A stretch of DNA of 64,000 nt from Salipiger bermudensis (GCF_019801965.1 NZ_JAHVIA010000007.1:248001-312000), one strand, 5' to 3'. Shown: positions 48,036 through 57,223, counted from the stretch's first letter. The notes: generated by a model from the letters alone, not told the origin. A program made the numbers and translations.

Positions 48036-49262
48036 TCAGCGGAACTCTTCCGGCTTCAGCCCGTATTTCGCCAGCTTGTCGTAGAAGGTCTTGCGCGGCA
48101 GCTTGAGCATCTCGGCCGCCGCGCTGGCCTGACCGCCGGTGCGCTTGAGCGCATCGGCCAGCAGCGAGCGCTCGACCTGCGCCAGACGCTCGGCAAGCCC
48201 CAGCCCCTCGCCCGCGGCATCCTCGTCGCCGAGGCCGAGCACGAAGCGCATCGCCGCCGACATCAGCGCCCGCGCGTTGCCCGGCCAGTCGCGCGCGATC
48301 AGCCCGGCGATGACCTCGTCGCCGATCTCGGGCGGGGTCATGCCCGATTGCTCTGCCGCCTGCGCCACGTAGTGCCGGAAGAGGACGGGGATGTCCTCGG
48401 GGCGTTCGGCCAGCGCAGGGATGCGCAGCTGCATGACCTCGAGCCGGTAATAGAGCTCGGCCGAGAACCGCCCGGCCTCCGCCGCCTGCCCCAGATCCTC
48501 GACGCTGCCGGCGATCAGCCGTGCCCCGCCGGCCTCGAGCCGGTCCTGCAGCGCCAGCTGGGTGTCGAGCGGCAGCTGCGCGATCTCGTCGAGAAACAGC
48601 GTCCCCCCGGCGCAGGCCTGCCACACCGCCTCGAGCCCCTCGCGCCCGAGCCCCGCCGCCGAGCGCTTCTCGAACGGCCCCTTGGCGCGGGTCGAGCACA
48701 GGTGCACCACCTCGGCCACCTTCGAGATCCCCGAGCCGCGGGCGCCGCGGATCAGCACGTCGGTGCCGGCGCGGGCGGCGGCGCGGGCCTGCGCGCGCAG
48801 GGTCTCGGATTGCGGCGAGATGCCAAAGATCATCCGCGCCGCCGGGTCGCCGGTCTCGAGCTGCGCCTTGAGGCGACGATTCTCGAGCACGAGGCCACGG
48901 GTGCGCAGGGCGCGCTCGATCACCGAGATCAGGTCCTGCGGCGCGCAGGGCTTCTCGAGGAAGTCGAAGGCGCCCGCCGACATGGCGCGCACCGCCATCG
49001 GGATGTCGCCCTCGCCGGTCAGCAGGATCACCGGCAGCTCCGCATCCTGCTCGTGGGCATAGTCGAGCAGGTGGAACCCGTCGCGCCCCGGCATGCGGAT
49101 GTCCGAGACGATCACGCCCTCGAATTGCGGCCCGATGCGGTCCTTGGCCTCGACGAAGGAGCCGGCGGTGATGGCGTCGAACTCGGCGAGCTCCAGCGTC
49201 TGGCCCAGCGCCTCGCGCACCGCCGCGTCGTCATCCACCAGAAGCACGCTGCGCACGCTCAT
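48036..49262 (-). CDS. DctD-like response regulator with degenerate AAA+ domain
   Basis: 408 residues: receiver domain with phospho-acceptor Asp54 (VSDIRMPG), then an NtrC-type central domain and a C-terminal Fis-type HTH (KRTGGQASAAAEMLKLPRKTFYDKLAKYGL). The Walker A motif reads GARGSGISK instead of GETGTGKE. About 20 residues are missing before Walker B (AGGTLFLDEIAQL), including the GAFTGA loop that contacts sigma-54. R. capsulatus NtrC is the known precedent for such an activator, using sigma-70. It overlaps the sensor gene by 4 bp and precedes dctP, whose expression it presumably controls. Confidence 0.9.
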   Translation of the reverse strand: MSVRSVLLVDDDAAVREALGQTLELAEFDAITAGSFVEAKDRIGPQFEGVIVSDIRMPGRDGFHLLDYAHEQDAELPVILLTGEGDIPMAVRAMSAGAFDFLEKPCAPQDLISVIERALRTRGLVLENRRLKAQLETGDPAARMIFGISPQSETLRAQARAAARAGTDVLIRGARGSGISKVAEVVHLCSTRAKGPFEKRSAAGLGREGLEAVWQACAGGTLFLDEIAQLPLDTQLALQDRLEAGGARLIAGSVEDLGQAAEAGRFSAELYYRLEVMQLRIPALAERPEDIPVLFRHYVAQAAEQSGMTPPEIGDEVIAGLIARDWPGNARALMSAAMRFVLGLGDEDAAGEGLGLAERLAQVERSLLADALKRTGGQASAAAEMLKLPRKTFYDKLAKYGLKPEEFR

Positions 49263-51010
49263 GCCATCTCCTTCGCCTGCATCAGCTCGACGGTGAAACA
49301 TGCGCCGCCCGGCACGTTCTCGCCGCGCAGCCGCCCGCCGAAGCCCTCGACGATGCCATAGGAGATCGACAGCCCGAGGCCCATCCCCTCGGCGGCGCCG
49401 ACCTCCTTGGTGGAGTAGAACGGATCGAAGATGCGCGACGGATCGGCGATCCCCGGGCCGGTATCGCGCACCGTGAGCATCACGCGCCCGCCCGCGTCGT
49501 CGCGGGTGACGCGGATGGTGATGGCGCGGGTCTCGCTGCCGGCCATCGCGTCCATCGCGTTGGAGAGCAGGTTGATGACAACCTGCCCCAGCCGCACCTC
49601 GCCCGCCATCACCACGGTCGCGGTCTCGGGGCGCTGCCAGTCGATCATCGTGCCGGTCTCGGCGATGCGCGGCGCCAGCACCTCGAGCGCGCTTTCCACC
49701 ACCGCCGCCAGCCCGACGCGGCGTGCGGGCTCCGGCTCGGCCTTCGCGAAGGCGCGCAGGTTCTTGATGATCCGTCCCATGCGGCCGGCCATGTCGGAGA
49801 TGCGCCCGAGGTTTTCCGCCGCGCGCTCCTGCTTGCCGCGCTCGAGGAAGGCGGCACCGTTCTCGGCAAAGGAGCGGATCGCCATCAGCGGCTGGTTCAG
49901 CTCATGGCTGATGCCGGCGCTCATCTTGCCCAGCGCGGTCAGCTTCGAGGCCTGCACCAGCTCTGCCTGCGCCCGCTTCAGCGCCGCCTCCGCCTCCTGC
50001 CGCTCGGCGATCTCGCGGCGCAGGGCGAGGTTCGATTGCTGCAGCGCCCGGGTGCGGGCCGAGACCCGCTCCTCGAGCACGAGATTGGCCTCGGCCAACG
50101 CCCGGCGGCGCTCCAGCGCCAGCCAGAGCAGCGCCCCGAAGAACAGCACCACCGAGGCCACCACCGCCGCCTGCAGCCCGGCAAGGCGGGTGGCGGGCGC
50201 GGTGTCCATCAGCAGCACTCCTGTCATGCCGATCACCGGCAGCTCGCTTTCGAGGCGCAGCGCGTGGGCCGGCACGTAGGGCGAGAAGCGCTGCTGCCAG
50301 ACGATATGGCCGCCGGGCTCGCGCACCGTCACCTCGCGGCGGGTGCCATCGGGGGTGACCACTTCCGCCGGGCCGGTGCGGCGCCAGCCCAGCAGCTCGG
50401 AGCGGTTGGTGGCGAAGATCTCGCCGGCGCTGTCGGTGAAGAACACCGCCGGCAGCGAGCCGCGCCAGTCCTGCTCGAGCCGCGCGATATCGACCACAAC
50501 GATCAGCGCCCCGCGCACCGCCCCGTCCATGCCGAAGCTCGGGGCTGCGAAGTAGAAGGCGCGGTCGATGCCCTCGGGCCCCTCGCCATGGGCGATGCCC
50601 AGCGCCCCGTCGAGCGCCCGGTCGAAGGGGTCTCCCTGCAGCACCCAGTCCGGCAGACCCGGCTCGGAGGCCGCGAGGATACGTCCCTCGGTATCGACAT
50701 AAGCGGCGAGGGCGGCGCCGGAGCGGTCAGCCCCGCGCAGCAGCATCGCCTCGGCGGTGCGGCGCGAGCCGAAATGGTGCAGCCCGCTCAGCGCCGGGTG
50801 ATCGGCGCTGAGCACGGCAAACTCGCGGAAGCGCTGGAGCTGGGTGACGAGGCGCTCGGAGGCGAGTTCGAGATCGCTCTGCCCGCGCGCCGCGAGCGGG
50901 CCCAGCGCCTGCACGTAGCCATAATGCCAGACCCCCGCCGACAGCGCGGCGGTGGTGGCGAGCGACAGGGCCAGCAGCGCGCCGCGACTGTGTTGCAGGG
51001 TCCGCTTCAT
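49259..51010 (-). CDS. dctB: DctB-like sensor histidine kinase
   Basis: A 583-residue inner-membrane kinase. A first helix near residue 12 (GALLALSLATTAALSAGVWHYGY) and a second near 280 (AAVVASVVLFFGALLWLAL) enclose a periplasmic double-PAS sensor domain. A coiled coil (EERVSARTRALQQSNLALRREIAERQEAEAALK) leads to the H box GISHELNQPLMAIRSFAENG, N box NLLSNAMDAM, and G boxes DTGPGI and GMGLGLSISYGIVEGFGG. It is expected to sense C4-dicarboxylates and phosphorylate the adjacent DctD-like regulator. Confidence 0.94.
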   Translation of the reverse strand: MKRTLQHSRGALLALSLATTAALSAGVWHYGYVQALGPLAARGQSDLELASERLVTQLQRFREFAVLSADHPALSGLHHFGSRRTAEAMLLRGADRSGAALAAYVDTEGRILAASEPGLPDWVLQGDPFDRALDGALGIAHGEGPEGIDRAFYFAAPSFGMDGAVRGALIVVVDIARLEQDWRGSLPAVFFTDSAGEIFATNRSELLGWRRTGPAEVVTPDGTRREVTVREPGGHIVWQQRFSPYVPAHALRLESELPVIGMTGVLLMDTAPATRLAGLQAAVVASVVLFFGALLWLALERRRALAEANLVLEERVSARTRALQQSNLALRREIAERQEAEAALKRAQAELVQASKLTALGKMSAGISHELNQPLMAIRSFAENGAAFLERGKQERAAENLGRISDMAGRMGRIIKNLRAFAKAEPEPARRVGLAAVVESALEVLAPRIAETGTMIDWQRPETATVVMAGEVRLGQVVINLLSNAMDAMAGSETRAITIRVTRDDAGGRVMLTVRDTGPGIADPSRIFDPFYSTKEVGAAEGMGLGLSISYGIVEGFGGRLRGENVPGGACFTVELMQAKEMA

Positions 51011-51070
51011 GCCCCTGACATAGCAAGCCGCGTCTTGTCAGGGAAGCGGCGCGGAGGCAGGGTCGCGCCC

Positions 51071-52243
51071 ATGCAACGCGTCTCCCAATCCCCGACCGAT
51101 CCCGCCTTCGTGCAAGACCCCTACCCGTTCTACGACCGCCTGCGCGCGGGCGGCGATCTGGCTTGGTGGGAGGAGTTTGGCATGGTCTGCGCCGCCTCGC
51201 ACCGCGCCGTGCACGCTCTGCTGCGCGACCGGCGCTTCGGGCGCGAGATCCCGTCCGAGCTGCTGCAGCCGGTGCCGGAGCATCTGCGGCCCTTTTACAA
51301 GGTCGAGGCGCATTCGATGCTCGAGCTCGAGGCGCCGCGGCACACCCGCCTGCGCGGGCTGGTGCTGCGCGCCTTCACCTCGCGGCGCATCGCCGCGCTG
51401 GGTCCGGAGATCGCGGCGCTGGCGCATGGGCTGATCGATGCCTTCCCCGAGGGCGCGGTCGATCTGTTGCCCGCCTTCTGCCAACCGATCCCAGTGATCG
51501 TCATCGCGCGGCTTCTGGGGGTGCCCGACGCGATGGCGCCGCAGCTGCTCGACTGGTCGAACGCGATGGTGGCGATGTACCAGGCGCGGCGCACGCGCGA
51601 GATCGAGGAGGCGGCCTCAAAGGCCGCGTCGGAGTTCTCCGCCTTCCTGAGCGAGTATATCGACGCCCGCCGCAGCGATCCGCGCGACGATCTGCTGTCG
51701 CAGCTCATTGCCGCCGAGGAGGCCGGCGAAAAGCTCTCGACCGAGGAGCTGATCACCACCTGCATCCTGCTGCTCAATGCCGGGCACGAGGCGACGGTGC
51801 ACACCATGGGAAACGGCATCAAGACCCTGCTCGAGACCGGCCACGGGATCACCGAGGTCACCGCCGCGCCGGTCTGCGAGGAGATCATGCGCCACGACCC
51901 GCCGCTGCATCTCTTCAGCCGCTACGCCTACGAGGAGGTCGATCTCTTCGGCCACCGCTTCGCGCGCGGCGATCAGGTCGGGCTGCTTCTGGGCGCGGCG
52001 GGGCGCGATCCGGAGGTTTATGCCGCCCCGCATCGCTTCGATCCGGAGCGCGAGGGGCCGGCGCATCACGCCTTCGGCGGCGGGCCGCATTTCTGTGTCG
52101 GCGCGCCGCTGGCGCGGCTGGAGCTGCAGGTGGCGCTGCCGATCCTCTTCGCGCGCTGCCCTGGGCTGCGGCTGGCCGAGGCGCCGCGCTACGCGGATCT
52201 CTACCATTTCCACGGGCTGGAGCGGCTTCTGGTGACGCGGTGA
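51071..52243 (+). CDS. Cytochrome P450
   Basis: A 390-residue soluble bacterial P450. The I helix is LLNAGHEATVHTMGNG (oxygen-activating acidic residue with Thr nearby), the K-helix ExxR is in EEIMRHDPP and the heme ligand Cys lies in HAFGGGPHFCVGAPLARLEL. The substrate-binding region is unknown. No ferredoxin or reductase gene is adjacent (the fpr at 57.3 kb is 5 kb away). It is transcribed divergently from dctB. The A of AGHEAT in place of the usual T (AGHETT) changes the proton-relay position. Confidence 0.93.
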   Translation: MQRVSQSPTDPAFVQDPYPFYDRLRAGGDLAWWEEFGMVCAASHRAVHALLRDRRFGREIPSELLQPVPEHLRPFYKVEAHSMLELEAPRHTRLRGLVLRAFTSRRIAALGPEIAALAHGLIDAFPEGAVDLLPAFCQPIPVIVIARLLGVPDAMAPQLLDWSNAMVAMYQARRTREIEEAASKAASEFSAFLSEYIDARRSDPRDDLLSQLIAAEEAGEKLSTEELITTCILLLNAGHEATVHTMGNGIKTLLETGHGITEVTAAPVCEEIMRHDPPLHLFSRYAYEEVDLFGHRFARGDQVGLLLGAAGRDPEVYAAPHRFDPEREGPAHHAFGGGPHFCVGAPLARLELQVALPILFARCPGLRLAEAPRYADLYHFHGLERLLVTR

Positions 52244-52297
52244 GGCGACGCTCTGGGCTGAGAAAGGCTGAGTTCTGAGGCCAACGCGAACCGCGCC

Positions 52298-52594
52298 CTC
52301 GCCAGCCCGCGGGATGGCGACCCGACCGATGATCCTCTTGGTTTATCCCGGCCAGATCCGAAGGACCACGACACGATGCGCTCGGCCCAACCAAATCGCC
52401 AGCCCCGGGGGCGAGCAGCGTGCCCGCGCGGAATAGAGGCCGCAGGCCGCCGCGCATCGCCGGGCCGCCCCCCGGACCGGCGATTTAGTGACGCAGGTGC
52501 CAAGCTTCGAGGTCCTTCGGATGTGGCCGGGATAAATCGAGGGATTCTCTGCGACGATCGCCAGTCCGCGGCCCGACGCTGCGCGGCGGCGTCT
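52298..52594. repeat. Inverted pair of dispersed repeat copies 2 and 3
   Basis: A plus-strand copy (about 52298-52412, with CCCGGCCAGATCCGAAGG and AAATCGCCAGCCCCGGGGG) is followed by a minus-strand copy (about 52438-52594, with CCAAGCTTCGAGGTCCTTCG and GATGTGGCCGGGATAAATCG). Both match the element at 11.4-11.6 kb. The 384-bp gap between the P450 and Lrp genes holds nothing else. Confidence 0.75.
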
Positions 52595-52627
52595 CCCGTC
52601 CAATCGGATCAGACGCACCGCAACCGC

Positions 52628-53083
52628 TCACACCGGCAGCGCCGTGGTGTTCTTGATCTCTTCCATCGACAAGAGCGCGGTGACGTTGTGCACCTTCACC
52701 TCCGAGATCAGCGCCTGATAGAACACATCATAGGCCCGGGCGTTCTGAACCCGGACCTTGAGGATGTAGTCGATATCCCCCGCCAGCCGGTGCGCCTCCA
52801 TCACCTCGGGGCGCGAGCGCACCGCGTGCAGGAAGCGCCCCTGCCAGTCGGCATCATGCTCCGAGGTCCGCACCAGCACGAAGAAACACGCCTCGAAGCC
52901 CAGCTTGTCGGCATCCGCGATGACGACCTGCGGCCCGATCACCCCACCCTCGCGCATCTTGCGAATCCGGTTCCACACCGGGGTCTTGGACGAGCCCACC
53001 GCGCGGGCAATCTCGTCGAGTGAACGGCCCGCATCGAGCTGCAGTTCGCGAAGGATTTTCCGATCGGTGCCGTCGAGCTGCAT
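52628..53083 (-). CDS. Lrp/AsnC-family transcriptional regulator
   Basis: 151 residues. The HTH is MQLDGTDRKILRELQLDAGRSLDEIARAVGSSKTPVWNRIRKMREGGVI, and the RAM ligand domain begins near residue 65 (FFVLVRTSEHDADW) with HRLAGDIDYILKVRVQNARAYDVFYQ. It is divergent from the cysteine/siroheme operon at 53236 and probably controls it in response to an amino acid or sulfur metabolite, which is an inference. An AGAAC-AAA-GTTCT palindrome lies in the shared region. Confidence 0.92.
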   Translation of the reverse strand: MQLDGTDRKILRELQLDAGRSLDEIARAVGSSKTPVWNRIRKMREGGVIGPQVVIADADKLGFEACFFVLVRTSEHDADWQGRFLHAVRSRPEVMEAHRLAGDIDYILKVRVQNARAYDVFYQALISEVKVHNVTALLSMEEIKNTTALPV

Positions 53084-53140
53084 GGGTTTTCCTCTTTCCT
53101 GTCCATCCGTAGACGCTGTTTCATATCACGCCACCCAGAG

Positions 53141-53153
53141 AGAACAAAGTTCT
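53141..53153. promoter_or_regulatory. Candidate operator between lrp-like gene and the cys operon
   Basis: The palindrome AGAAC-AAA-GTTCT is centred 64 bp from the Lrp start codon. A TATATT hexamer at 53195-53200 could be the -10 of the rightward operon, though no matching -35 is evident. Confidence 0.4.
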
Positions 53154-53235
53154 TTAAAACCGCCCCCTCCTAGCGGGAAAGGGGGAAAATGTTCTATATT
53201 TCCGTGAGCGAAACACTCACAGCGGACGGACCCAC

Positions 53236-54009
53236 ATGGCACATACCTCCCAGACCCCGCCCCGCGGGCACGTGGCCTTTGTCGGCGCCGGCCCCGGCGA
53301 CCCGGAGCTTCTGACCGTCCGTGCCCTGCGCGAGATCCAGGAGGCCGAGGTCATCCTGCACGACCAGCTCGTGCCCGAAGCGATCCTGTCGCTGGCCTCA
53401 GCGACCGCCACGCTGGTGCCCGTCGGCAAGAAGGGCTTCGGCCCGTCGATGAAGCAGGGGGATATCAATGCCCTCATCATCGCGCACGCGCAAAGCGGTG
53501 CCCGCGTGATCCGCCTCAAGGCTGGGGATCCCGGCGTGTTCGGCCGGCTCGACGAGGAAACCGAGGCGCTCGACGCCGCCGGCATCCCCTACCACGTCAC
53601 CCCGGGCCTGACCGCCTCGACCGCCGCCGCCGCCAGCCTCGGCGTCTCACTCACCAAGCGCGGCCGCAACTCCGACCTGCGCCTGCTCACCGGGCATGAC
53701 GTCAAGGGCTTCGCCGAGCAGGACTGGCGCACGCTGGCCCGCCCAGGTGCCGTCGCCGCGATCTACATGGGCAAGCGCGCCGCGCGGTTCCTGCAGGGAC
53801 GGCTGATGATGCATGGTGCCGATCCCGCCACCCCGGTGACCGCGGTCGAAAACGCCTCGCGCCCCAACGAGCGCCACATCGCCACCACCCTCGCCATGCT
53901 GGCCGCCGATCTCGATGCCGCCGAGCTCGATGGCCCCGCCGTGCTGCTGCTGGGCCTCGCCCCGCAGGCGGCCCGCGCCCTCGCAATCGCCAGACAGGAG
54001 GTTTCCTGA
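53236..54009 (+). CDS. cobA: Uroporphyrinogen-III C-methyltransferase
   Basis: Makes precorrin-2, the precursor of siroheme for sulfite reductase and of cobalamin. The 257-residue SUMT has VGAGPGDPELLTVRALREIQEAEVILHDQLV, RLKAGDPGVFGRLDEE, ITPG-type HVTPGLTASTAAAASLGVSLTKR and YMGKRAA. It heads an operon with sulfite reductase, so siroheme supply is its likely main job. The oxidase/chelatase part of CysG is not present, so another gene must complete siroheme. The next ORF overlaps by 1 bp (TGATG). Confidence 0.93.
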   Translation: MAHTSQTPPRGHVAFVGAGPGDPELLTVRALREIQEAEVILHDQLVPEAILSLASATATLVPVGKKGFGPSMKQGDINALIIAHAQSGARVIRLKAGDPGVFGRLDEETEALDAAGIPYHVTPGLTASTAAAASLGVSLTKRGRNSDLRLLTGHDVKGFAEQDWRTLARPGAVAAIYMGKRAARFLQGRLMMHGADPATPVTAVENASRPNERHIATTLAMLAADLDAAELDGPAVLLLGLAPQAARALAIARQEVS

Positions 54010-54308
54010 TGCCCAAGGCCTTTACCCCGAAAGTCGTCACCGCCAATGCCCTGCTCGAGGGCGACGTGATCTACCTCGCCGCCGATGACCGCTGGGTCCG
54101 GCGCCTCGACGAGGCCGAGATCATCACCGACGAGGCCATCGCGCAGCTTCGCCTGCTCGACGCGCAGGCCCGCGCCTCCGAGGCGGTCGGCGTCTACCTC
54201 GCCGACATGGCCCCCACCGAGGCTGGACCGCAGCCCACGCATTTCCGCGAGGAGTTCCGCGCCACCGGCCCGTCCAACTACCACCACGGCAAGCAGGCCG
54301 CCGGCTGA
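54009..54308 (+). CDS. DUF2849 family protein
   Basis: A 99-residue protein of the DUF2849 family: MPKAFTPKVVTANALLEGDVIYLAADDRWVRRLDEAEIITDE and a C-terminal VGVYLADM...PTHFREEFRATGPSNYHHG. It is a standard member of the alphaproteobacterial cobA-sulfite reductase operon, and its start codon is fused with the cobA stop. The function is unknown. The position suggests an accessory role in sulfite reduction or siroheme delivery, an inference. Confidence 0.88.
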   Translation: MPKAFTPKVVTANALLEGDVIYLAADDRWVRRLDEAEIITDEAIAQLRLLDAQARASEAVGVYLADMAPTEAGPQPTHFREEFRATGPSNYHHGKQAAG

Positions 54309-54373
54309 GGCCGCGCCCCTTCTCGAAGACATTTGCGGGGTCCATCCGTGACCCCCGCGGGAGAGACTGACAG

Positions 54374-56047
54374 ATGTACAGCTACACAGAGTTCGACACA
54401 GCCTTCGTTGCAGAGCGCAACCGCCAGTTCCGTCAGCAGGTGGAGCGCCGCATCTCCGGGGCCCTCACGGAGGACGAGTTCAAGCCGCTGCGCCTGATGA
54501 ACGGCCTCTATCTCCAGCTGCACGCCTACATGCTGCGCGTGGCGATCCCCTATGGCACCCTCAACGGCGCGCAGATGGACCAGCTCGCGCTGCTGGCCGA
54601 GAAGTGGGACAAGGGCTACGGCCATTTCACCACCCGCCAGAACATCCAGTACAATTGGCCCGAGCTGCGCGACGTGCCCGACATGCTCGACGCGCTGGCC
54701 GAGGTCGGCATGCACGCCATCCAGACCTCGGGCAACACCATCCGCAACGTGACCGCCGATCACTTCGCCGGCGCCGCCGCCGACGAGGTCGCCGACCCGC
54801 GCCCCGTCGCCGAGCTGCTGCGTCAGTGGTCGACCGATCACCCCGAATTCCAGTTCCTGCCGCGCAAGTTCAAGATCGCCGTCACCGGCGCCGAGAACGA
54901 CCGCGCCGTGATCAAGGCGCATGACATCGGCATCCAGGTCGTCGAGCATGACGGCGAGATCGGCTACCGCGTCCTTGTGGGCGGCGGGCTTGGCCGCACC
55001 CCGATGATCGGCAAGGAGCTCGCGCCCTTCGTACCGCAGGCCGATCTGCTGCCCTATGTCGAGGCCGTGGTCTCGGTCTGGAACCTGCTCGGCCGGCGCG
55101 ACAACAAGTACAAGGCCCGCATCAAGATCACCGTGCACGAGCACGGCATTGACGAGATCCGCGAGCGGGTCGCGGCGCGCTTTGCCGAGACCAAGGCGGC
55201 GTTCGGCGGCGTCGATCTCGAGCTCTTCGAGGAGATCGAGGCGCAGTTCGCCCCGCCCGCCTTCCGCAACGCGCCGACCGAGGCGTTCGATGCCGCCTAC
55301 GAGGCCGACCCGGTGTTCCGCGCCTGGTGCGACAGCAACCTCACCGCGCACAAGGCCGGCGGCTATGCCATCGCGCAGATCAGCCTCAAGGCCCACGGCA
55401 AGACCCCGGGCGATGCCACCGCCGAGCAGATGCGCGTGATGGCCGATCTCGCCCGCCGCTTCGGCCATGACGAGCTGCGCATCACCCACGAGCAGAACGT
55501 GGTGCTGCCGCATGTCCACAAGTCCGACCTGCCCGAGATCCACAAGATCCTGAAGGCGCATGGTCTGGCGACGGCCAATATCGGCAAGATCTCGGACATC
55601 ATCGCCTGCCCCGGCATGGATTACTGCGCGCTGGCGACCGCCCGCTCGATTCCCATCGCGCAGGAGATCGCGACCCGGTTCGACGAGCTGAAGATCGAAA
55701 ACGAGATTGGCGAGCTGAAGATCAAGATCTCCGGTTGCATCAACGCCTGCGGCCACCATCACGTGGGCCATATCGGCATCCTCGGCCTTGATCGTGCCGG
55801 CGTGGAGAACTACCAGATCACCCTTGGGGGTGATGCCACCGAGACCGCGAGCCTCGGGGAACGCACCGGGCCCGGCTTCCCGGCGGAAGAGGTGGTGCCC
55901 GCGATCGAACGCATCGTGGACGCCTACATGCAACATCGAGAAGGACCCGGCGAAAGCTTCCTGCAAACCTACCGCCGCATCGGTATGGCCCCCTTCAAGA
56001 CGGCGCTCTACGGCGAGGACGCAGGCAAGCGGCAGCGGGCTGCGTGA
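54374..56047 (+). CDS. cysI: Sulfite (nitrite/sulfite) reductase hemoprotein
   Basis: Six-electron reduction of sulfite to sulfide, using siroheme coupled to [4Fe-4S]. The 557-residue protein has both ferredoxin-like and siroheme domains. KGYGHFTTRQNIQYNW binds near the siroheme, and the cluster cysteines are IACPGMDYCALATA (about residues 412-420) and KISGCINACGHHHVGHIG (about 455). The assimilatory pathway is indicated by cysH downstream and cobA upstream. Ferredoxin or NADPH electron supply is possible; the nearby fpr may serve. Confidence 0.95.
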   Translation: MYSYTEFDTAFVAERNRQFRQQVERRISGALTEDEFKPLRLMNGLYLQLHAYMLRVAIPYGTLNGAQMDQLALLAEKWDKGYGHFTTRQNIQYNWPELRDVPDMLDALAEVGMHAIQTSGNTIRNVTADHFAGAAADEVADPRPVAELLRQWSTDHPEFQFLPRKFKIAVTGAENDRAVIKAHDIGIQVVEHDGEIGYRVLVGGGLGRTPMIGKELAPFVPQADLLPYVEAVVSVWNLLGRRDNKYKARIKITVHEHGIDEIRERVAARFAETKAAFGGVDLELFEEIEAQFAPPAFRNAPTEAFDAAYEADPVFRAWCDSNLTAHKAGGYAIAQISLKAHGKTPGDATAEQMRVMADLARRFGHDELRITHEQNVVLPHVHKSDLPEIHKILKAHGLATANIGKISDIIACPGMDYCALATARSIPIAQEIATRFDELKIENEIGELKIKISGCINACGHHHVGHIGILGLDRAGVENYQITLGGDATETASLGERTGPGFPAEEVVPAIERIVDAYMQHREGPGESFLQTYRRIGMAPFKTALYGEDAGKRQRAA

Positions 56048-56051
56048 CCGC

Positions 56052-56843
56052 ATGAGCTTTCAATCCCTCCCTGACACGCAGGCCTCCGGTGCGCCCGCGC
56101 TCGGCGCCGATGCGCTGGCCGATCTGCGCCAACGGGTCGCGGCGCTGAACGCGCGTTACCGGCATCACGGCGCGGTCTCGGTGCTCGAGGGCGCGCTGCG
56201 CGATCCCGAGGCAGGCGAGATCGCCATGGTGTCGTCCTTCGGCGCCGAGTCGATCGCGCTCCTGCACCTCGTGGCGATGATCGACCGCAAGACGCCGGTG
56301 CTGTTCATCGACACGCGGCTGCTGTTTGCCGAGACGCTGGTCTACCAGCAGGACGTGGCCGAGCGGCTGCATCTCGAGGACGTGCGGGTGATCCGCACCG
56401 ACGAGACGATGCTGGCGCAGCGCGATCCGAATGACGACCTGCGCCTGAGCAGCACCGATGCCTGCTGTGCGCTGCGCAAGACGGTGCCTCTGGAGCAGGC
56501 GCTGTCGGGCTTCGACGGCTGGATCACCGGCCGCAAGCGCTTCCAGTCGGCGACCCGGCAGGCGCTCGAGTTCTTCGAGCTCGAGGACGCGACCGGCCGC
56601 ATCAAGGTCAACCCGCTGGCGCATTGGGCGCCGGAGGATGTCCGGGCCTACATGGACGAGAACCGCCTGCCCCGGCACCCGCTGGTGGCCAAGGGCTACC
56701 CGTCGATCGGCTGCGCGCCGTGCACCTCCCCGGTGGCCGAGGGCGAAGACCCGCGGTCGGGGCGCTGGCGCGGCGAAGAGAAAGTGGAATGCGGCATCCA
56801 TTTTGCCAATGGCCGCATGGTGAGACAAGGACCGAGCACATGA
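56052..56843 (+). CDS. cysH: Adenylylsulfate reductase (APS reductase, assimilatory)
   Basis: Reduces activated sulfate to sulfite with thioredoxin. The 263-residue protein has VSSFGAESIALLHLV and FIDTRLLFAET in the PAPS-reductase fold and the catalytic Cys of ECGIH near the C-terminus (about 248). The pairs TDACCALRK (about 137) and IGCAPCTSP (about 220) form the CC/CXXC [4Fe-4S] site, which marks APS rather than PAPS specificity. ATG 56052 is 5 nt after the cysI stop. It overlaps the DUF934 gene by 4 bp. Confidence 0.94.
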   Translation: MSFQSLPDTQASGAPALGADALADLRQRVAALNARYRHHGAVSVLEGALRDPEAGEIAMVSSFGAESIALLHLVAMIDRKTPVLFIDTRLLFAETLVYQQDVAERLHLEDVRVIRTDETMLAQRDPNDDLRLSSTDACCALRKTVPLEQALSGFDGWITGRKRFQSATRQALEFFELEDATGRIKVNPLAHWAPEDVRAYMDENRLPRHPLVAKGYPSIGCAPCTSPVAEGEDPRSGRWRGEEKVECGIHFANGRMVRQGPST

Positions 56844-57223
56844 GCATCATCGTCACCGACGCGGGCTTCGCGCCCGACGACTGGAGCGCCGGCTTCGAGG
56901 CCGAGACCGTGCGCGACCTGCCCTCCGACACCGCGCCCGAGGCGCTGGACTTCGACGCCGACACCCAGATGATCCGCATCGACTTCCCGAGCTTCGCCGA
57001 CGGCCGCGGCTTCACGCTGGCCCGGCTGCTGCGCCTGCGCGGCTATACCGGCCGCCTGCGTGCCAAGGGCCACGTGATCTCGGATCAATATGCCATGGCG
57101 CGCCGTTCGGGCTTCGACGAGGTCGAGATCTCCGAGGAGCTCGCCGCGCGCCAGCCCGAGGCCGACTGGCTCTTCCGCTCAAATTGGCAGCAGCACGACT
57201 ACCAGAGCCGCATGCGCGGCTGA
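56840..57223 (+). CDS. DUF934 family protein
   Basis: A 127-residue DUF934 protein, commonly encoded after cysH in alpha- and betaproteobacteria. Conserved: IRIDFPSFADGRGFTLARLLRLRGYTGRLRAKGHVISDQYAMARRSGFDEVEI. The ATG overlaps the cysH stop (ATGA). The function is not established; the constant operon position points to sulfite or APS reduction. The operon seems to end here. Confidence 0.88.
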   Translation: MSIIVTDAGFAPDDWSAGFEAETVRDLPSDTAPEALDFDADTQMIRIDFPSFADGRGFTLARLLRLRGYTGRLRAKGHVISDQYAMARRSGFDEVEISEELAARQPEADWLFRSNWQQHDYQSRMRG

